From the NCBI RefSeq assembly GCF_014197615.1, contig NZ_JACIFY010000025.1, forward strand, positions 1 through 64,000: DNA of 64,000 nucleotides, in the 5' to 3' direction. Of this stretch, positions 43,616 through 54,672 are shown piece by piece; position 1 is the first letter of the stretch, and each line of letters starts with the position of its first letter. The DNA is from Rhizobium esperanzae. GTDB lineage: Bacteria > Pseudomonadota > Alphaproteobacteria > Rhizobiales > Rhizobiaceae. The translations under genes and the position numbers were made by a program. The notes beneath the pieces were generated by a model. It had not been told where the DNA came from, searched no databases, and saw only the letters and a program-made list of their open reading frames with translations.

Positions 43616-45022
43616 TTACATATGGATCGGCTTGAAGAAGGTCGCGAGCGCAGCCTCCTTGACCGCTTCCGACATTGTCGGATGCGCGTGGCAGGTGCGG
43701 CCGAGATCTTCCGACGACCCGCCGAATTCCATCAGCACGGCGATTTCGTGGATCATCTCGCCGGCGCCGAAGCCGACGATATGGCCGCCGAGCACCCGAT
43801 CGGTTTCCTTGTCGGCAAGGATCTTGACGAAGCCGTCGGTGGCCAGCATCGCGCGGGCACGGCCGTTTGCGGTGAACGGAAACTTGCCGACCTTATAGGT
43901 AACGCCTGCCGCCTTCAGCTCTTCCTCGGTCTTGCCGACCGAAGCGATTTCCGGCTGGGTGTAGACGACGCTCGGAATGACCTCGTAATTGACGTGGCCG
44001 TGCTGGCCGGCGAGGATTTCGGCAAGCGCCACACCCTCGTCTTCGGCCTTGTGCGCCAGCATCGGACCCTTGACCACATCGCCGATCGCATAGATGCCGG
44101 CGACATTGGTCTTGAAGTGACCGTCGATCTCGACACGGCCACGATTGTCGAGCACCACACCTGCCTCTTCCAGGCCGAGACCCGATGTGTAAGGCTTGCG
44201 GCCGGTAGCGATCAGCACGACTTCGGCGTCGAGCGTCACCTTGTCGCCGCCCTTGACCGGCTCGAACGTGACCTTGGCGCCCTTGTCGCCCTTTTCGACG
44301 CCGGTGACCTTGGCGCTAAGATTGAAATCGATGCCCTGCTTGGCGAGCATGCGCTGGAACTGCTTGGAGACTTCGCCGTCCATGCCGCCGAGGATGGTGT
44401 CGAGATATTCGACGACGGTGACCTTGGCGCCGAGGCGCGACCAGACCGAACCGAGTTCGAGGCCGATGACGCCGCCGCCGACGACGATCAGCGTTTCCGG
44501 CACCTTTTCGAGCGCGATGCCGCCGGTGGACGAGATGATGGTCTTTTCATCGATCTCGACCTGTACCCCGGGAATGCCGGCAACCTCGGAACCCGTGGCG
44601 ATGACGATGTTCTTGCCCTCGATCTCCTGCACCGCGCCATCGGCGGCGGTGACGGAAACCTTGCCGGCCGAAACGATCTTGCCGGTGCCCTGGAAGGTAT
44701 CGATCTTGTTCTTCTTGAAAAGGAAGGCGACACCGTCGACATTCGCCTTCACCGTCGCATCCTTGTGGGCCATCATATTGCCGAGGTTGAGCGTCGGTGC
44801 CGGAATGTCGATGCCGAGCGCGCTCATGCCGTGGCCGGCCTGATGGAACATTTCGGAGGCATGCAGCAGCGCCTTCGACGGGATGCAGCCGACATTCAGG
44901 CAGGTGCCGCCGTAAGTCGCGCGCTTTTCGACGACGGCGACCTTGAGGCCGAGCTGGGCTGCCTTGACGGCGCAGACATAGCCGCCAGGGCCGGTTCCGA
45001 TAATGATCACATCATAAGACAT
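43616..45022 (-). CDS. lpdA: Dihydrolipoamide dehydrogenase (E3)
   Basis: A 468-residue flavoprotein that reoxidises dihydrolipoamide of the 2-oxoglutarate dehydrogenase complex with NAD+. It has the FAD motif IIGTGPGGYV (residues 7-16), the redox disulfide GGTCLNVGCIPSK (C41, C46), the NAD motif VGGGVIGLELGSVW, and the catalytic His in CHAHPTMSEAV near the C-terminus. It is the E3 gene at the end of the run that starts with mdh-suc, with three or four extra genes between sucB and it. A terminator follows. Confidence 0.97.
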   Translation of the reverse strand: MSYDVIIIGTGPGGYVCAVKAAQLGLKVAVVEKRATYGGTCLNVGCIPSKALLHASEMFHQAGHGMSALGIDIPAPTLNLGNMMAHKDATVKANVDGVAFLFKKNKIDTFQGTGKIVSAGKVSVTAADGAVQEIEGKNIVIATGSEVAGIPGVQVEIDEKTIISSTGGIALEKVPETLIVVGGGVIGLELGSVWSRLGAKVTVVEYLDTILGGMDGEVSKQFQRMLAKQGIDFNLSAKVTGVEKGDKGAKVTFEPVKGGDKVTLDAEVVLIATGRKPYTSGLGLEEAGVVLDNRGRVEIDGHFKTNVAGIYAIGDVVKGPMLAHKAEDEGVALAEILAGQHGHVNYEVIPSVVYTQPEIASVGKTEEELKAAGVTYKVGKFPFTANGRARAMLATDGFVKILADKETDRVLGGHIVGFGAGEMIHEIAVLMEFGGSSEDLGRTCHAHPTMSEAVKEAALATFFKPIHM

Positions 45023-45047
45023 TTGTTTTTTCCTTTTGGATTATCGT

Positions 45048-45203
45048 TTAGTCCGCGCGCGACAGCGCGAGGCGGAAACCGAAGCCGACGAGTGCCGCTT
45101 CGGTGATGCGGTTGAACCATTTGCCGCCGGCGATGAAGCGGTCACGGATTGCTTTGACCGTGAAGACGGCCATCAGGCCGAGGAATTCGAGAATAGACTG
45201 CAT
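45048..45203 (-). pseudogene. C-terminal fragment of a LysE/RhtB-family exporter
   Basis: A 51-codon frame, MQSILEFLGLMAVFTVKAIR to GFRLALSRAD, with one hydrophobic stretch and a WFNRITEAALVGFGFRLALS end that resembles the last helix of LysE/RhtB amino-acid exporters (about 200 residues). The first five helices are missing. Only a weak ribosome site precedes the ATG. It lies between lpdA and the SDR gene on the same strand, with tight spacing (25 nt to lpdA). It could also be an intact small membrane protein; the LysE call is from pattern memory. Confidence 0.55.
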
Positions 45204-45224
45204 GCTGTTTTTCGCCCTGTCGCT

Positions 45225-45977
45225 CTAGCGGCCGCCGCTTACATTGAGGATCGCGCCGGTTACATAGGAAGCCGAAGGAGAAAGGAGATAGAGGATCGCA
45301 TCCGCCACCTCCTCGGGCGAACCCGCGCGCTGCATCGGGACCGACGGCGCCATTTCGCGCGCCCGGTCCGGCAGCCCGCCCGAAGCATGGAGCTCGGTTT
45401 CGATGATGCCGGGTCTTATCGCATTCACCCGGATGCCCTCGGCGGCAACCTCGCGCGCCAGCCCGATGGTGAACGTGTCGACCGCCGCCTTCGAGGCGGC
45501 ATAATCGACATATTGCGTCGCCGAACCGAGGATCGCCGCCATCGACGAGACGTTGACGATCGCCCCACCCTGCCCGCCGTGCCGGCTCGACATACGCCGT
45601 ATAGCCTGCGCGGCGCAGAGCATGGAACCGGCCACATTGACACGCAGCATGCGCTCGATCCGCTCGGCCGACATCTCGTCGACCCGCTGCGGATAGTCGA
45701 CGATGCCGGCATTGTTGACGAGCCCGTCGAGCCGGCCGAAATGCCGGTCGACGGCCGCAAACATCGAGACGATATCCTGAGCCTTGCCGACATCGCCTTC
45801 AATCGCCACGGCCTCGCCGCCACCTTCGACGATCGCCGCGACGACGGCGTCCGCCGCCTTGCGGTTGGAGGCGTAATTCACCGCGACACGCCAGCCCTGG
45901 TGCGCAGCAAGGCGGCAGACCGCAGCGCCGATGCCCCGGCTTCCGCCGGTCACGAGAACAACAGGGGCATCGCTCAT
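45225..45977 (-). CDS. Short-chain dehydrogenase/reductase (FabG-like)
   Basis: A 250-residue classical SDR: TGGSRGIG (about residues 10-17), NNAG, a catalytic Ser in VSSMAAI, and YAASK. It ends YVTGAILNVSGGR. The substrate is not known. The ATG at 45977 has AAGGAG upstream and overlaps the stop of the exported protein gene (ATGA). It is part of the run between sucB and lpdA. Confidence 0.9.
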   Translation of the reverse strand: MSDAPVVLVTGGSRGIGAAVCRLAAHQGWRVAVNYASNRKAADAVVAAIVEGGGEAVAIEGDVGKAQDIVSMFAAVDRHFGRLDGLVNNAGIVDYPQRVDEMSAERIERMLRVNVAGSMLCAAQAIRRMSSRHGGQGGAIVNVSSMAAILGSATQYVDYAASKAAVDTFTIGLAREVAAEGIRVNAIRPGIIETELHASGGLPDRAREMAPSVPMQRAGSPEEVADAILYLLSPSASYVTGAILNVSGGR

Positions 45978-46504
45978 GTCGCACACTCCTTGAAAACAAG
46001 CACGTCCCAGGGCGCCACGGACGCCTTGCCCTCGCCCCAGGCGCTGGATTCGCGAATGGCAGGACCGAGACCCGGAAGCACGAGCTTTTCGGCCGCCGCA
46101 GCACCTTCCGGCTGCAGATTGTCGAGTTCGCCCTCGGCATTCATGCCGTAGACAGCGCCCTGCCAGACCGTGCAGGCATCGAGATCGGCGCCGGTGGCGT
46201 CGCCTTCGGGACAATTGAACATCAGGATGCCGATGGTACGCACCGGATCTTCCGATGGCATGACATAACCTTCCATCACGACTGATGTCCTGAGCGCGCT
46301 GACCTTGAACTGATTGCTGGCGGCAGCGGATGGAGAATTCAGCGGCGTAAATCGCAATTCATACGCCGCGTCGCGATCGACATAGACCGCCTGTTCCTGC
46401 TTGCAGTCGGCGCCGAAGGCGGTCACCGGAACACCGAAGAAGGCAGCGGCTGCGATTGCAGCCACCCCCTTCCGCCCCGCCGTGATGCCGGTCCCAGCGC
46501 TCAT
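45974..46504 (-). CDS. Exported protein of unknown function
   Basis: A 176-residue protein with a signal peptide (hydrophobic residues about 12-31, cleavage near AFGA/DC). The mature part has four Cys (DCKQEQ, FNCPEG, LDACTVW, FKECAT), which could form two disulfides in the periplasm. No family is recognised. It overlaps the DUF4241 gene and the SDR gene by 4 nt each, so all three are co-translated. Confidence 0.75.
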   Translation of the reverse strand: MSAGTGITAGRKGVAAIAAAAFFGVPVTAFGADCKQEQAVYVDRDAAYELRFTPLNSPSAAASNQFKVSALRTSVVMEGYVMPSEDPVRTIGILMFNCPEGDATGADLDACTVWQGAVYGMNAEGELDNLQPEGAAAAEKLVLPGLGPAIRESSAWGEGKASVAPWDVLVFKECAT

Positions 46505-47238
46505 TGCAGCTTCGGCTCCCTTTTCCCGTCGGCATTCTCGATCACGCCGAAATCCGTCAGCAGCACCAGCGCGCGGCCGTCTTTGTCGAGACCCCAGAAA
46601 ACCGGATAGAAACCGTCGCCCCAGCCGCTCCAGAACACCGCGACATTGCCCTTCTTGCCGGCGACCGGCCGGTGCAGCGCATAGGTGCCCTTGTTGGCAT
46701 CGAGATCGGCGGCCAGCACGTCGTCGTAATAATTGATGTCGGCGTCAGGCTTCTGGGCCTGCACCTGCGCTTCACGCTCGTCGATCAGAGCGAGCGTCTC
46801 TGCGTCCATATAGCAGCCGACGCCGGCATCGACCGGATAGCCGAAAATCTCGTCATCCTTCAGCGTCGCCGGGTCCTGCCCGGGCAGAACCGCAAGCTCC
46901 CAATGATCCGGCTTGCCCTCGGCAAACCGCATGCCGGCGACGGCAATGCGCCCGAAGGCCTGGTAGAGCGTCACCGGATAGGCACCCGGCGCAACCGTTC
47001 TTGCAAGCGCCGGACGATCGGGCTGGGCGAGCGGGTCGGCCGCGACGATGCGTCCCGAGGTCAGCTCGACATTGCCCATGTGGATCACGTTGATCGACCG
47101 CCCGGAAAGTTCGGCGTCGCTGAGCACCACCAGCTCGAAATTGCTGCTCGTCCAGCCGGCGGCCGACGCGGAGACCGGAAGATGCGCGGCGGCAGCGCAA
47201 AGAAGAAGGCGCGCCGCTCGCATGATCCGGTTCCGCAT
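46501..47238 (-). CDS. DUF4241-family exported protein
   Basis: A 245-residue protein with a signal peptide (cleavage after SASA, about residue 26). The body matches the DUF4241 pattern: RIVAADPLAQPDRPALARTVAPGAYPV near the start, then GCYMDAETLALIDE and VAVFWSGWGDGFYPVFWGLDKDG near the end. The function of the family is unknown. It begins 12 nt after the sucB stop, so it is transcribed with the TCA genes. The family call is from memory. Confidence 0.75.
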   Translation of the reverse strand: MRNRIMRAARLLLCAAAAHLPVSASAAGWTSSNFELVVLSDAELSGRSINVIHMGNVELTSGRIVAADPLAQPDRPALARTVAPGAYPVTLYQAFGRIAVAGMRFAEGKPDHWELAVLPGQDPATLKDDEIFGYPVDAGVGCYMDAETLALIDEREAQVQAQKPDADINYYDDVLAADLDANKGTYALHRPVAGKKGNVAVFWSGWGDGFYPVFWGLDKDGRALVLLTDFGVIENADGKREPKLQ

Positions 47239-47250
47239 CGAAAATGCTCC

Positions 47251-48510
<1,260 letters not shown>

Positions 48511-48549
48511 TGTTCAAATCCTGATTTCGTGTGTTTTCGTTTATGCGTT

Positions 48550-48858
48550 TCAGACGGCGGGCGGCCGCAAAATGATCGAAGGCATCGGCAGAATATCGAA
48601 ACGGAAACCGAAGCCGGAAGCGATGATCGGATCGCCGTCGGCAAGAGCTTGTGCCGCCGCCCGATCCTCGACTTCGACGACTGCCATGCCGAAGGCGCCT
48701 TCACCCTCGAAGACGGGACCGACGACGATCGCCGATCCCGCAAGAGCATGGCGGTGCCAGTATTCGACATGGCGTTTCATCGCCGCCATTTCCTCGCCCG
48801 TTCCGTCATGCGGGAAAGTCGGGCGCGGCGGCTGCAGTCTCAGAAAGAAATAAGCCAT
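48550..48858 (-). CDS. YciI-family protein between sucA and sucB
   Basis: A 102-residue ferredoxin-like alpha/beta protein of the YciI type: MAYFFLRLQPPRPTFPHDGT, a HVEYWHRHALAGSAIVVGPV segment and AAQALADGDPI. The family includes small enzymes and proteins of unknown role, often with a His-Asp pair. Its position between sucA and sucB suggests co-expression with 2-oxoglutarate dehydrogenase, not a known function. AAGGAGG lies before the ATG. Confidence 0.85.
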   Translation of the reverse strand: MAYFFLRLQPPRPTFPHDGTGEEMAAMKRHVEYWHRHALAGSAIVVGPVFEGEGAFGMAVVEVEDRAAAQALADGDPIIASGFGFRFDILPMPSIILRPPAV

Positions 48859-48873
48859 TGCGCCCTCCTTGTT

Positions 48874-51858
48874 TTAGCCGCCCAATGCATCCTCGAGGAA
48901 TGCGGCGAGCTGCGACAGATGCTTGGACATCAGGCCCGTCGCCGGTGAGGCGGCGGCCGGACGGCCGGTATAACGGACGCGCTGGTACTTTGCATCGATA
49001 TGGGCGAGCACCCATTCGAGGAAGGGGTCGATGAACGACCATGCGCCCATGTTCTTCGGCTCTTCCTGGCACCAGACCATCTCGGCATTGCGGAAGCGCG
49101 ACAGCTCGTTGATCAGCGCCTTTGCCGGGAACGGATAGAGCTGTTCGACACGCAGGAGATAGATGTCGTCGATGCCGCGCTTTTCGCGTTCTTCGAGAAG
49201 ATCGTAATAGACCTTGCCGGAGCACATGACGACACGACGGATCTTGTTGTCCTTCTGCAGCTTGATCGGGCCGTCCTTGATCACTTCGGCATCGTCCCAG
49301 AGCAGGCGATGGAAGGCGGATTCGCCGGCCATTTCGGCAAGCGTCGAGACCGCCCGCTTGTGGCGCAGCAGCGATTTCGGCGTCATCAGGATCAGCGGCT
49401 TGCGGAAGTCGCGCTTCAGCTGCCGGCGCAGGATATGGAAGTAGTTCGCCGGCGTCGTGACGTTGGCGACCTGCATATTGTCTTCTGCGCAAAGCTGCAG
49501 GAAACGCTCGAGGCGGGCCGAGGAATGTTCCGGGCCCTGACCTTCATAACCATGCGGCAGCAGGCAGACGAGGCCCGACATGCGCAGCCATTTGCGTTCG
49601 CCCGACGAGATGAACTGGTCGAAAACCACCTGCGCGCCGTTGGCGAAATCGCCGAACTGGGCTTCCCAGAGCGTCAGCGCATTCGGGCGGGCAAGCGAGT
49701 AGCCGTATTCGAAACCGAGCACCGCCTCTTCCGAAAGCATCGAATTGATGACTTCGTAGCGACCCTGCGTCGGCGAGAGGTTGGCGAGCGGGATGTAGCG
49801 TTCCTCGGTTTCCTGATCGTAGAGAACCGAATGGCGCTGCGAGAAGGTGCCGCGTTCGCAATCCTGGCCGGACAGACGGATCTTGCTGCCTTCGACGCAA
49901 AGCGCGCCGAAGGAGAGCGCTTCGGCCATCGCCCAGTCGATGCCCTCGCCGGTGGCGATCATGTTGGCGCGGTTTTCCATGAAGCGCTGGATCGTGCGAT
50001 GGGCATTGAAGCCTGCCGGGATCTCCGACAGCTTGCGGCCGATCTCCTTCAGCGTCTTCATCGGCACGGCCGTTTTGCCGCGGCGCTGCTCGTCGGCATT
50101 GTCGGCCGCGCGCAGGCCCGACCACTCGCCATCAAGCCAGTCGGCCTTATTCGGCTTATAGTGCTGGCCGGCCTCGAACTCCTGTTCGAGATGGGCGCGC
50201 CAGTCGGCCTTCAGTTTCTCGACTTCACCTTCGGTGAGCAGGCCTTCGGCGACGAGACGCGCCGCATAGATCTGCAGCACGGTCTTGTGGCCGCGGATGA
50301 CCTTGTACATCTTCGGCTGCGTGAAGGACGGTTCATCGCCTTCATTGTGGCCGTAGCGGCGATAGCAGAACATGTCGAGCACCACAGGCTTGTGGAACTT
50401 CATGCGGAATTCGGTGGCGATCTTGGCGCCATAAACGACCGCTTCCGGATCGTCGCCGTTGACGTGGAAGATCGGCGCCTCGATCATCTTGGCGACGTCG
50501 GACGGATAGGGCGACGAACGCGAGAAGGCCGGGTTCGTGGTGAAGCCGATCTGGTTGTTGATGATGACGTGCATGGTGCCGGCGACGCGATGGCCGCGCA
50601 GACCGGAAAGGCCGAGGATTTCGGCGATGACGCCCTGGCCGGCGAAGGCCGCGTCGCCATGAATCAGCAGCGGCAGAACCTTGGCGCGTTCGGAAAGCGG
50701 AATGATGTCGCCGTCCCAGACGGCCGCATTCATGTCCTGCTTGGCGCGGGCCTTGCCCATGACCACCGGGTCGACGATTTCAAGATGCGAGGGGTTTGCC
50801 GTCAGCGAGACATGCACCTTGTTGCCGTCGAATTCACGGTCGGAGGAGGCGCCGAGATGGTACTTGACGTCGCCCGAACCTTCGACTTCGTCGGGTGCGT
50901 AGGAGCCGCCCTTGAACTCGTGGAAGATCGCCCGGTGCGGTTTGCCCATGACCTGGGACAGCACGTTCAGGCGGCCGCGATGGGCCATGCCGAAGACGGC
51001 TTCCTTGAGGCCGAGATGACCGCCGCGCTTCAAGATCTGCTCTAGCGCCGGGATCAGCGATTCGCCGCCGTCGAGGCCGAAGCGCTTGGTGCCCTTGAAC
51101 TTGACGTCGAGGAACTGTTCGTAGCCTTCGGCTTCGATGAGCTTGGCAAGGATCGCCTTCTTGCCTTCGGCCGTGAAAGCCACGCCCTTGTCCGGTCCTT
51201 CGATACGCTCCTGGATCCAGGCCTTCTCTTCCGGATTGGAGATGTGCATGAATTCGACGCCGAGCGTCGAGCAATAGGTGCGCTCGAGAATATCGATCAT
51301 CTCGCGGATGGTCGCGTATTCCAGGCCGAGCACGTTATCGATGAAGATCCTGCGGTCGTAATCGGCTGATGTGAAGCCGTAATTCTCCGGCGACAGCTCG
51401 CGATAATCGTCGACCGATGCGGCGATGCCGAGCGGGTCGAGCTTGGCATGCAGGTGGCCGCGCATGCGGTAGGCGCGGATCATCATGATGGCGCGCACGG
51501 AATCGCGCGTCGCCTGCAGAACGTCGGTGCTGTCGACAGGCTTGCCCTGCGCTTCGGCCTTGGCCTTGACCTTGGTCTCGATGACCTTCTCGACGATGCC
51601 CCAGTCGCCGTCGAGCGCCGACACCAGATCGCCGCCGGCCGCCAGCGGCCAGTTCTTCTTGCGCCAGGAAGCCCCCTTGGCCGCTCTCTTCACATCGCTG
51701 GGATCGTCTTCCAGCGCCTTGAAGAAGGTGCGCCACTGATCGTCGACCGACGCCGGATCCTCTTCGTATCGCGCATAGAGCTGCTCGATATAGGCCGCGT
51801 TGGCGCCATCCAAAAACGAGGTGATCTGAAACTGCTCGTTGGCTTCTTGCCGTGCCAT
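48874..51858 (-). CDS. sucA: 2-Oxoglutarate dehydrogenase E1
   Basis: A 994-residue thiamine-diphosphate enzyme that decarboxylates 2-oxoglutarate and passes the succinyl group to SucB. It has the N-terminal SFLDGANAAYIEQLYARYEEDP, GMAHRGRLNVL, the ThDP motif region HGDAAFAGQGVIAE and NNQIGFTTNP, and the C-terminal LPHGYEGQGPEHSSARLERFLQLCAEDN. It is downstream of sucD with a 168-nt gap that contains a stem-loop. Confidence 0.97.
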   Translation of the reverse strand: MARQEANEQFQITSFLDGANAAYIEQLYARYEEDPASVDDQWRTFFKALEDDPSDVKRAAKGASWRKKNWPLAAGGDLVSALDGDWGIVEKVIETKVKAKAEAQGKPVDSTDVLQATRDSVRAIMMIRAYRMRGHLHAKLDPLGIAASVDDYRELSPENYGFTSADYDRRIFIDNVLGLEYATIREMIDILERTYCSTLGVEFMHISNPEEKAWIQERIEGPDKGVAFTAEGKKAILAKLIEAEGYEQFLDVKFKGTKRFGLDGGESLIPALEQILKRGGHLGLKEAVFGMAHRGRLNVLSQVMGKPHRAIFHEFKGGSYAPDEVEGSGDVKYHLGASSDREFDGNKVHVSLTANPSHLEIVDPVVMGKARAKQDMNAAVWDGDIIPLSERAKVLPLLIHGDAAFAGQGVIAEILGLSGLRGHRVAGTMHVIINNQIGFTTNPAFSRSSPYPSDVAKMIEAPIFHVNGDDPEAVVYGAKIATEFRMKFHKPVVLDMFCYRRYGHNEGDEPSFTQPKMYKVIRGHKTVLQIYAARLVAEGLLTEGEVEKLKADWRAHLEQEFEAGQHYKPNKADWLDGEWSGLRAADNADEQRRGKTAVPMKTLKEIGRKLSEIPAGFNAHRTIQRFMENRANMIATGEGIDWAMAEALSFGALCVEGSKIRLSGQDCERGTFSQRHSVLYDQETEERYIPLANLSPTQGRYEVINSMLSEEAVLGFEYGYSLARPNALTLWEAQFGDFANGAQVVFDQFISSGERKWLRMSGLVCLLPHGYEGQGPEHSSARLERFLQLCAEDNMQVANVTTPANYFHILRRQLKRDFRKPLILMTPKSLLRHKRAVSTLAEMAGESAFHRLLWDDAEVIKDGPIKLQKDNKIRRVVMCSGKVYYDLLEEREKRGIDDIYLLRVEQLYPFPAKALINELSRFRNAEMVWCQEEPKNMGAWSFIDPFLEWVLAHIDAKYQRVRYTGRPAAASPATGLMSKHLSQLAAFLEDALGG

Positions 51859-51979
51859 GGTGTTATGCGGACGCTTCCGTCCGCCTCCCGACTTTGATGA
51901 ATTTGCCGGCTATCGCCGGCTGCCGCATTCCGATTGCCGCCTGTCCGCGGCGCATCTGCATGTCTCGTGCCGTCAAGGC

Positions 51980-52013
51980 CGGGCGGAAGGCTGAGATGCC
52001 GCTCCTCCGCCCG
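51980..52013 (-). other. Stem-loop between sucD and sucA
   Basis: CGGGCGGA pairs with TCCGCCCG around an 18-nt loop in the 168-nt space between sucD and sucA. There is no T run, so it is not a plain terminator. It could protect or process the mRNA and so set different amounts of sucCD and sucAB. This role is inference. Confidence 0.4.
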
Positions 52014-52026
52014 GGTATAAGTTGGA

Positions 52027-52929
52027 TTAGCCCTTGAGGACTTCAACCAGCGTCTTGCCGAGGCGGGCCGGAGACGGCGACACCTTGATGCCTGCCGCTT
52101 CCATCGCCGCGATCTTCGATTCCGCATCGCCCTTGCCGCCGGATACCACGGCGCCGGCATGGCCCATGGTGCGGCCCTTCGGCGCCGTACGGCCGGCGAT
52201 GAAGCCGGCCATCGGCTTCTTGCGGCCCTTCTTGGCCTCATCGATGAGGAACTGGGCCGCGTCTTCTTCAGCCGAGCCGCCGATTTCGCCGATCATGATG
52301 ATCGAGGTCGTGGCTTCGTCGGCCAGGAACATTTCCAGCACGTCGATGAACTCGGTGCCCTTGACCGGGTCGCCGCCGATGCCGACGGCCGTCGTCTGGC
52401 CGAGGCCTTCGTTGGAGGTCTGGAACACGGCTTCATAGGTCAGCGTGCCCGAACGGGACACGATGCCGACCGAGCCTTTGCGGAAGATCGAGCCCGGCAT
52501 GATGCCGATCTTGCACTCTTCCGGGGTCATGATGCCCGGGCAGTTGGGCCCAAGCAGTCGCGACTTGGAACGGTCGAGGCGAGCCTTGACGCGCACCATG
52601 TCCATGACCGGGATGCCTTCGGTGATGCAGGTGATGAACGGGATCTCGGCGTCGATCGCCTCGATGATCGCATCGGCAGCACCGGCCGGCGGAACATAGA
52701 TGACCGATGCGTTGGCGCCGGTCTTTTCCTTGCCTTCGGCAACGGTTGCGAAGATCGGCAGGCTTTCGCCCTTCGAGCCGGTCCAGTTTTCGCCGCCCTT
52801 CTTCGGGTGGATGCCGCCGACCATCTGCGTGCCGTAATAGGCGAGCGCCTGTTCGGTGTGGAACGTGCCGGTCTTGCCGGTCAGGCCCTGCACGAGAACC
52901 TTGGTGTCTTTGTTGACGAGAATGGACAT
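52027..52929 (-). CDS. sucD: Succinyl-CoA synthetase, alpha subunit
   Basis: A 300-residue ADP/GDP-forming subunit with LVQGLTGKTGTFHTEQAL and the phosphorylated His in MGHAGAVVSGGKGDAESK (near residue 246). SucCD makes ATP or GTP as succinyl-CoA becomes succinate. A 163-residue DUF1579 gene separates it from sucC, with 13 nt to it, so the usual sucC-sucD overlap is absent. Confidence 0.97.
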   Translation of the reverse strand: MSILVNKDTKVLVQGLTGKTGTFHTEQALAYYGTQMVGGIHPKKGGENWTGSKGESLPIFATVAEGKEKTGANASVIYVPPAGAADAIIEAIDAEIPFITCITEGIPVMDMVRVKARLDRSKSRLLGPNCPGIMTPEECKIGIMPGSIFRKGSVGIVSRSGTLTYEAVFQTSNEGLGQTTAVGIGGDPVKGTEFIDVLEMFLADEATTSIIMIGEIGGSAEEDAAQFLIDEAKKGRKKPMAGFIAGRTAPKGRTMGHAGAVVSGGKGDAESKIAAMEAAGIKVSPSPARLGKTLVEVLKG

Positions 52930-52942
52930 GCGAGGCCTTTAT

Positions 52943-53434
52943 TTAGGAGAGGTTGGAAGACGTGGAGGGCGCACGACGATAGATGCCGCTGACGACCTCC
53001 TGCCAAGTATCGCTGCCTGCAGGCGAAAAGCTGACGCCCATCCGGTAGCAGTCTTCATTGTCAAATGCGAATGCGGCGCGCTGTCTGCCGCGCGGCGAAG
53101 TCTTCATCAGCACCAGCTCATTGCCGTTCCACTCCCCGGAAGCCGGGGAGGGAGGCGCAAAACCCGCGCTGTCGAACTGGTAGAGCTTGTAGGACTGGTC
53201 CGAAGCATCGAAGCCGAAAACATTTCGGGCCTCGAAGGAAACGGCACCGTCACGCGTCTGACGATAGCGCTGTTCGAGGAAGAACCCGCCGAACAGCGTC
53301 TCGCCGGAGAGCGCGGCACTGGCCTTGCCTTCACTCGTCCACGCCGACGCCGCAATACGCTCTTCCCCGTCCCATACGCCGGCGAAGGCGTTGAGGCGAA
53401 AATGCGCTGCGGAGGGCGTGGAATGGAAGGCCAT
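52943..53434 (-). CDS. DUF1579-like protein inserted between sucC and sucD
   Basis: A 163-residue soluble protein with a beta-rich, lipocalin-like pattern: FAGVWDGEERIAASAW, GGFFLEQRYRQTRDGAVSFEARNVFGFD, YKLYQFDS and SGEWNGNELVLMKTSPRG. It is of the DUF1579 type, function unknown. The gaps are 8 nt to sucC and 13 nt to sucD, so it is co-transcribed with succinyl-CoA synthetase. No signal peptide. Confidence 0.78.
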   Translation of the reverse strand: MAFHSTPSAAHFRLNAFAGVWDGEERIAASAWTSEGKASAALSGETLFGGFFLEQRYRQTRDGAVSFEARNVFGFDASDQSYKLYQFDSAGFAPPSPASGEWNGNELVLMKTSPRGRQRAAFAFDNEDCYRMGVSFSPAGSDTWQEVVSGIYRRAPSTSSNLS

Positions 53435-53442
53435 GATCGTTC

Positions 53443-54636
<1,194 letters not shown>

Positions 54637-54672
54637 GGGTCTATCCCTATTTCGATTGGTTCAGCCCATCGC

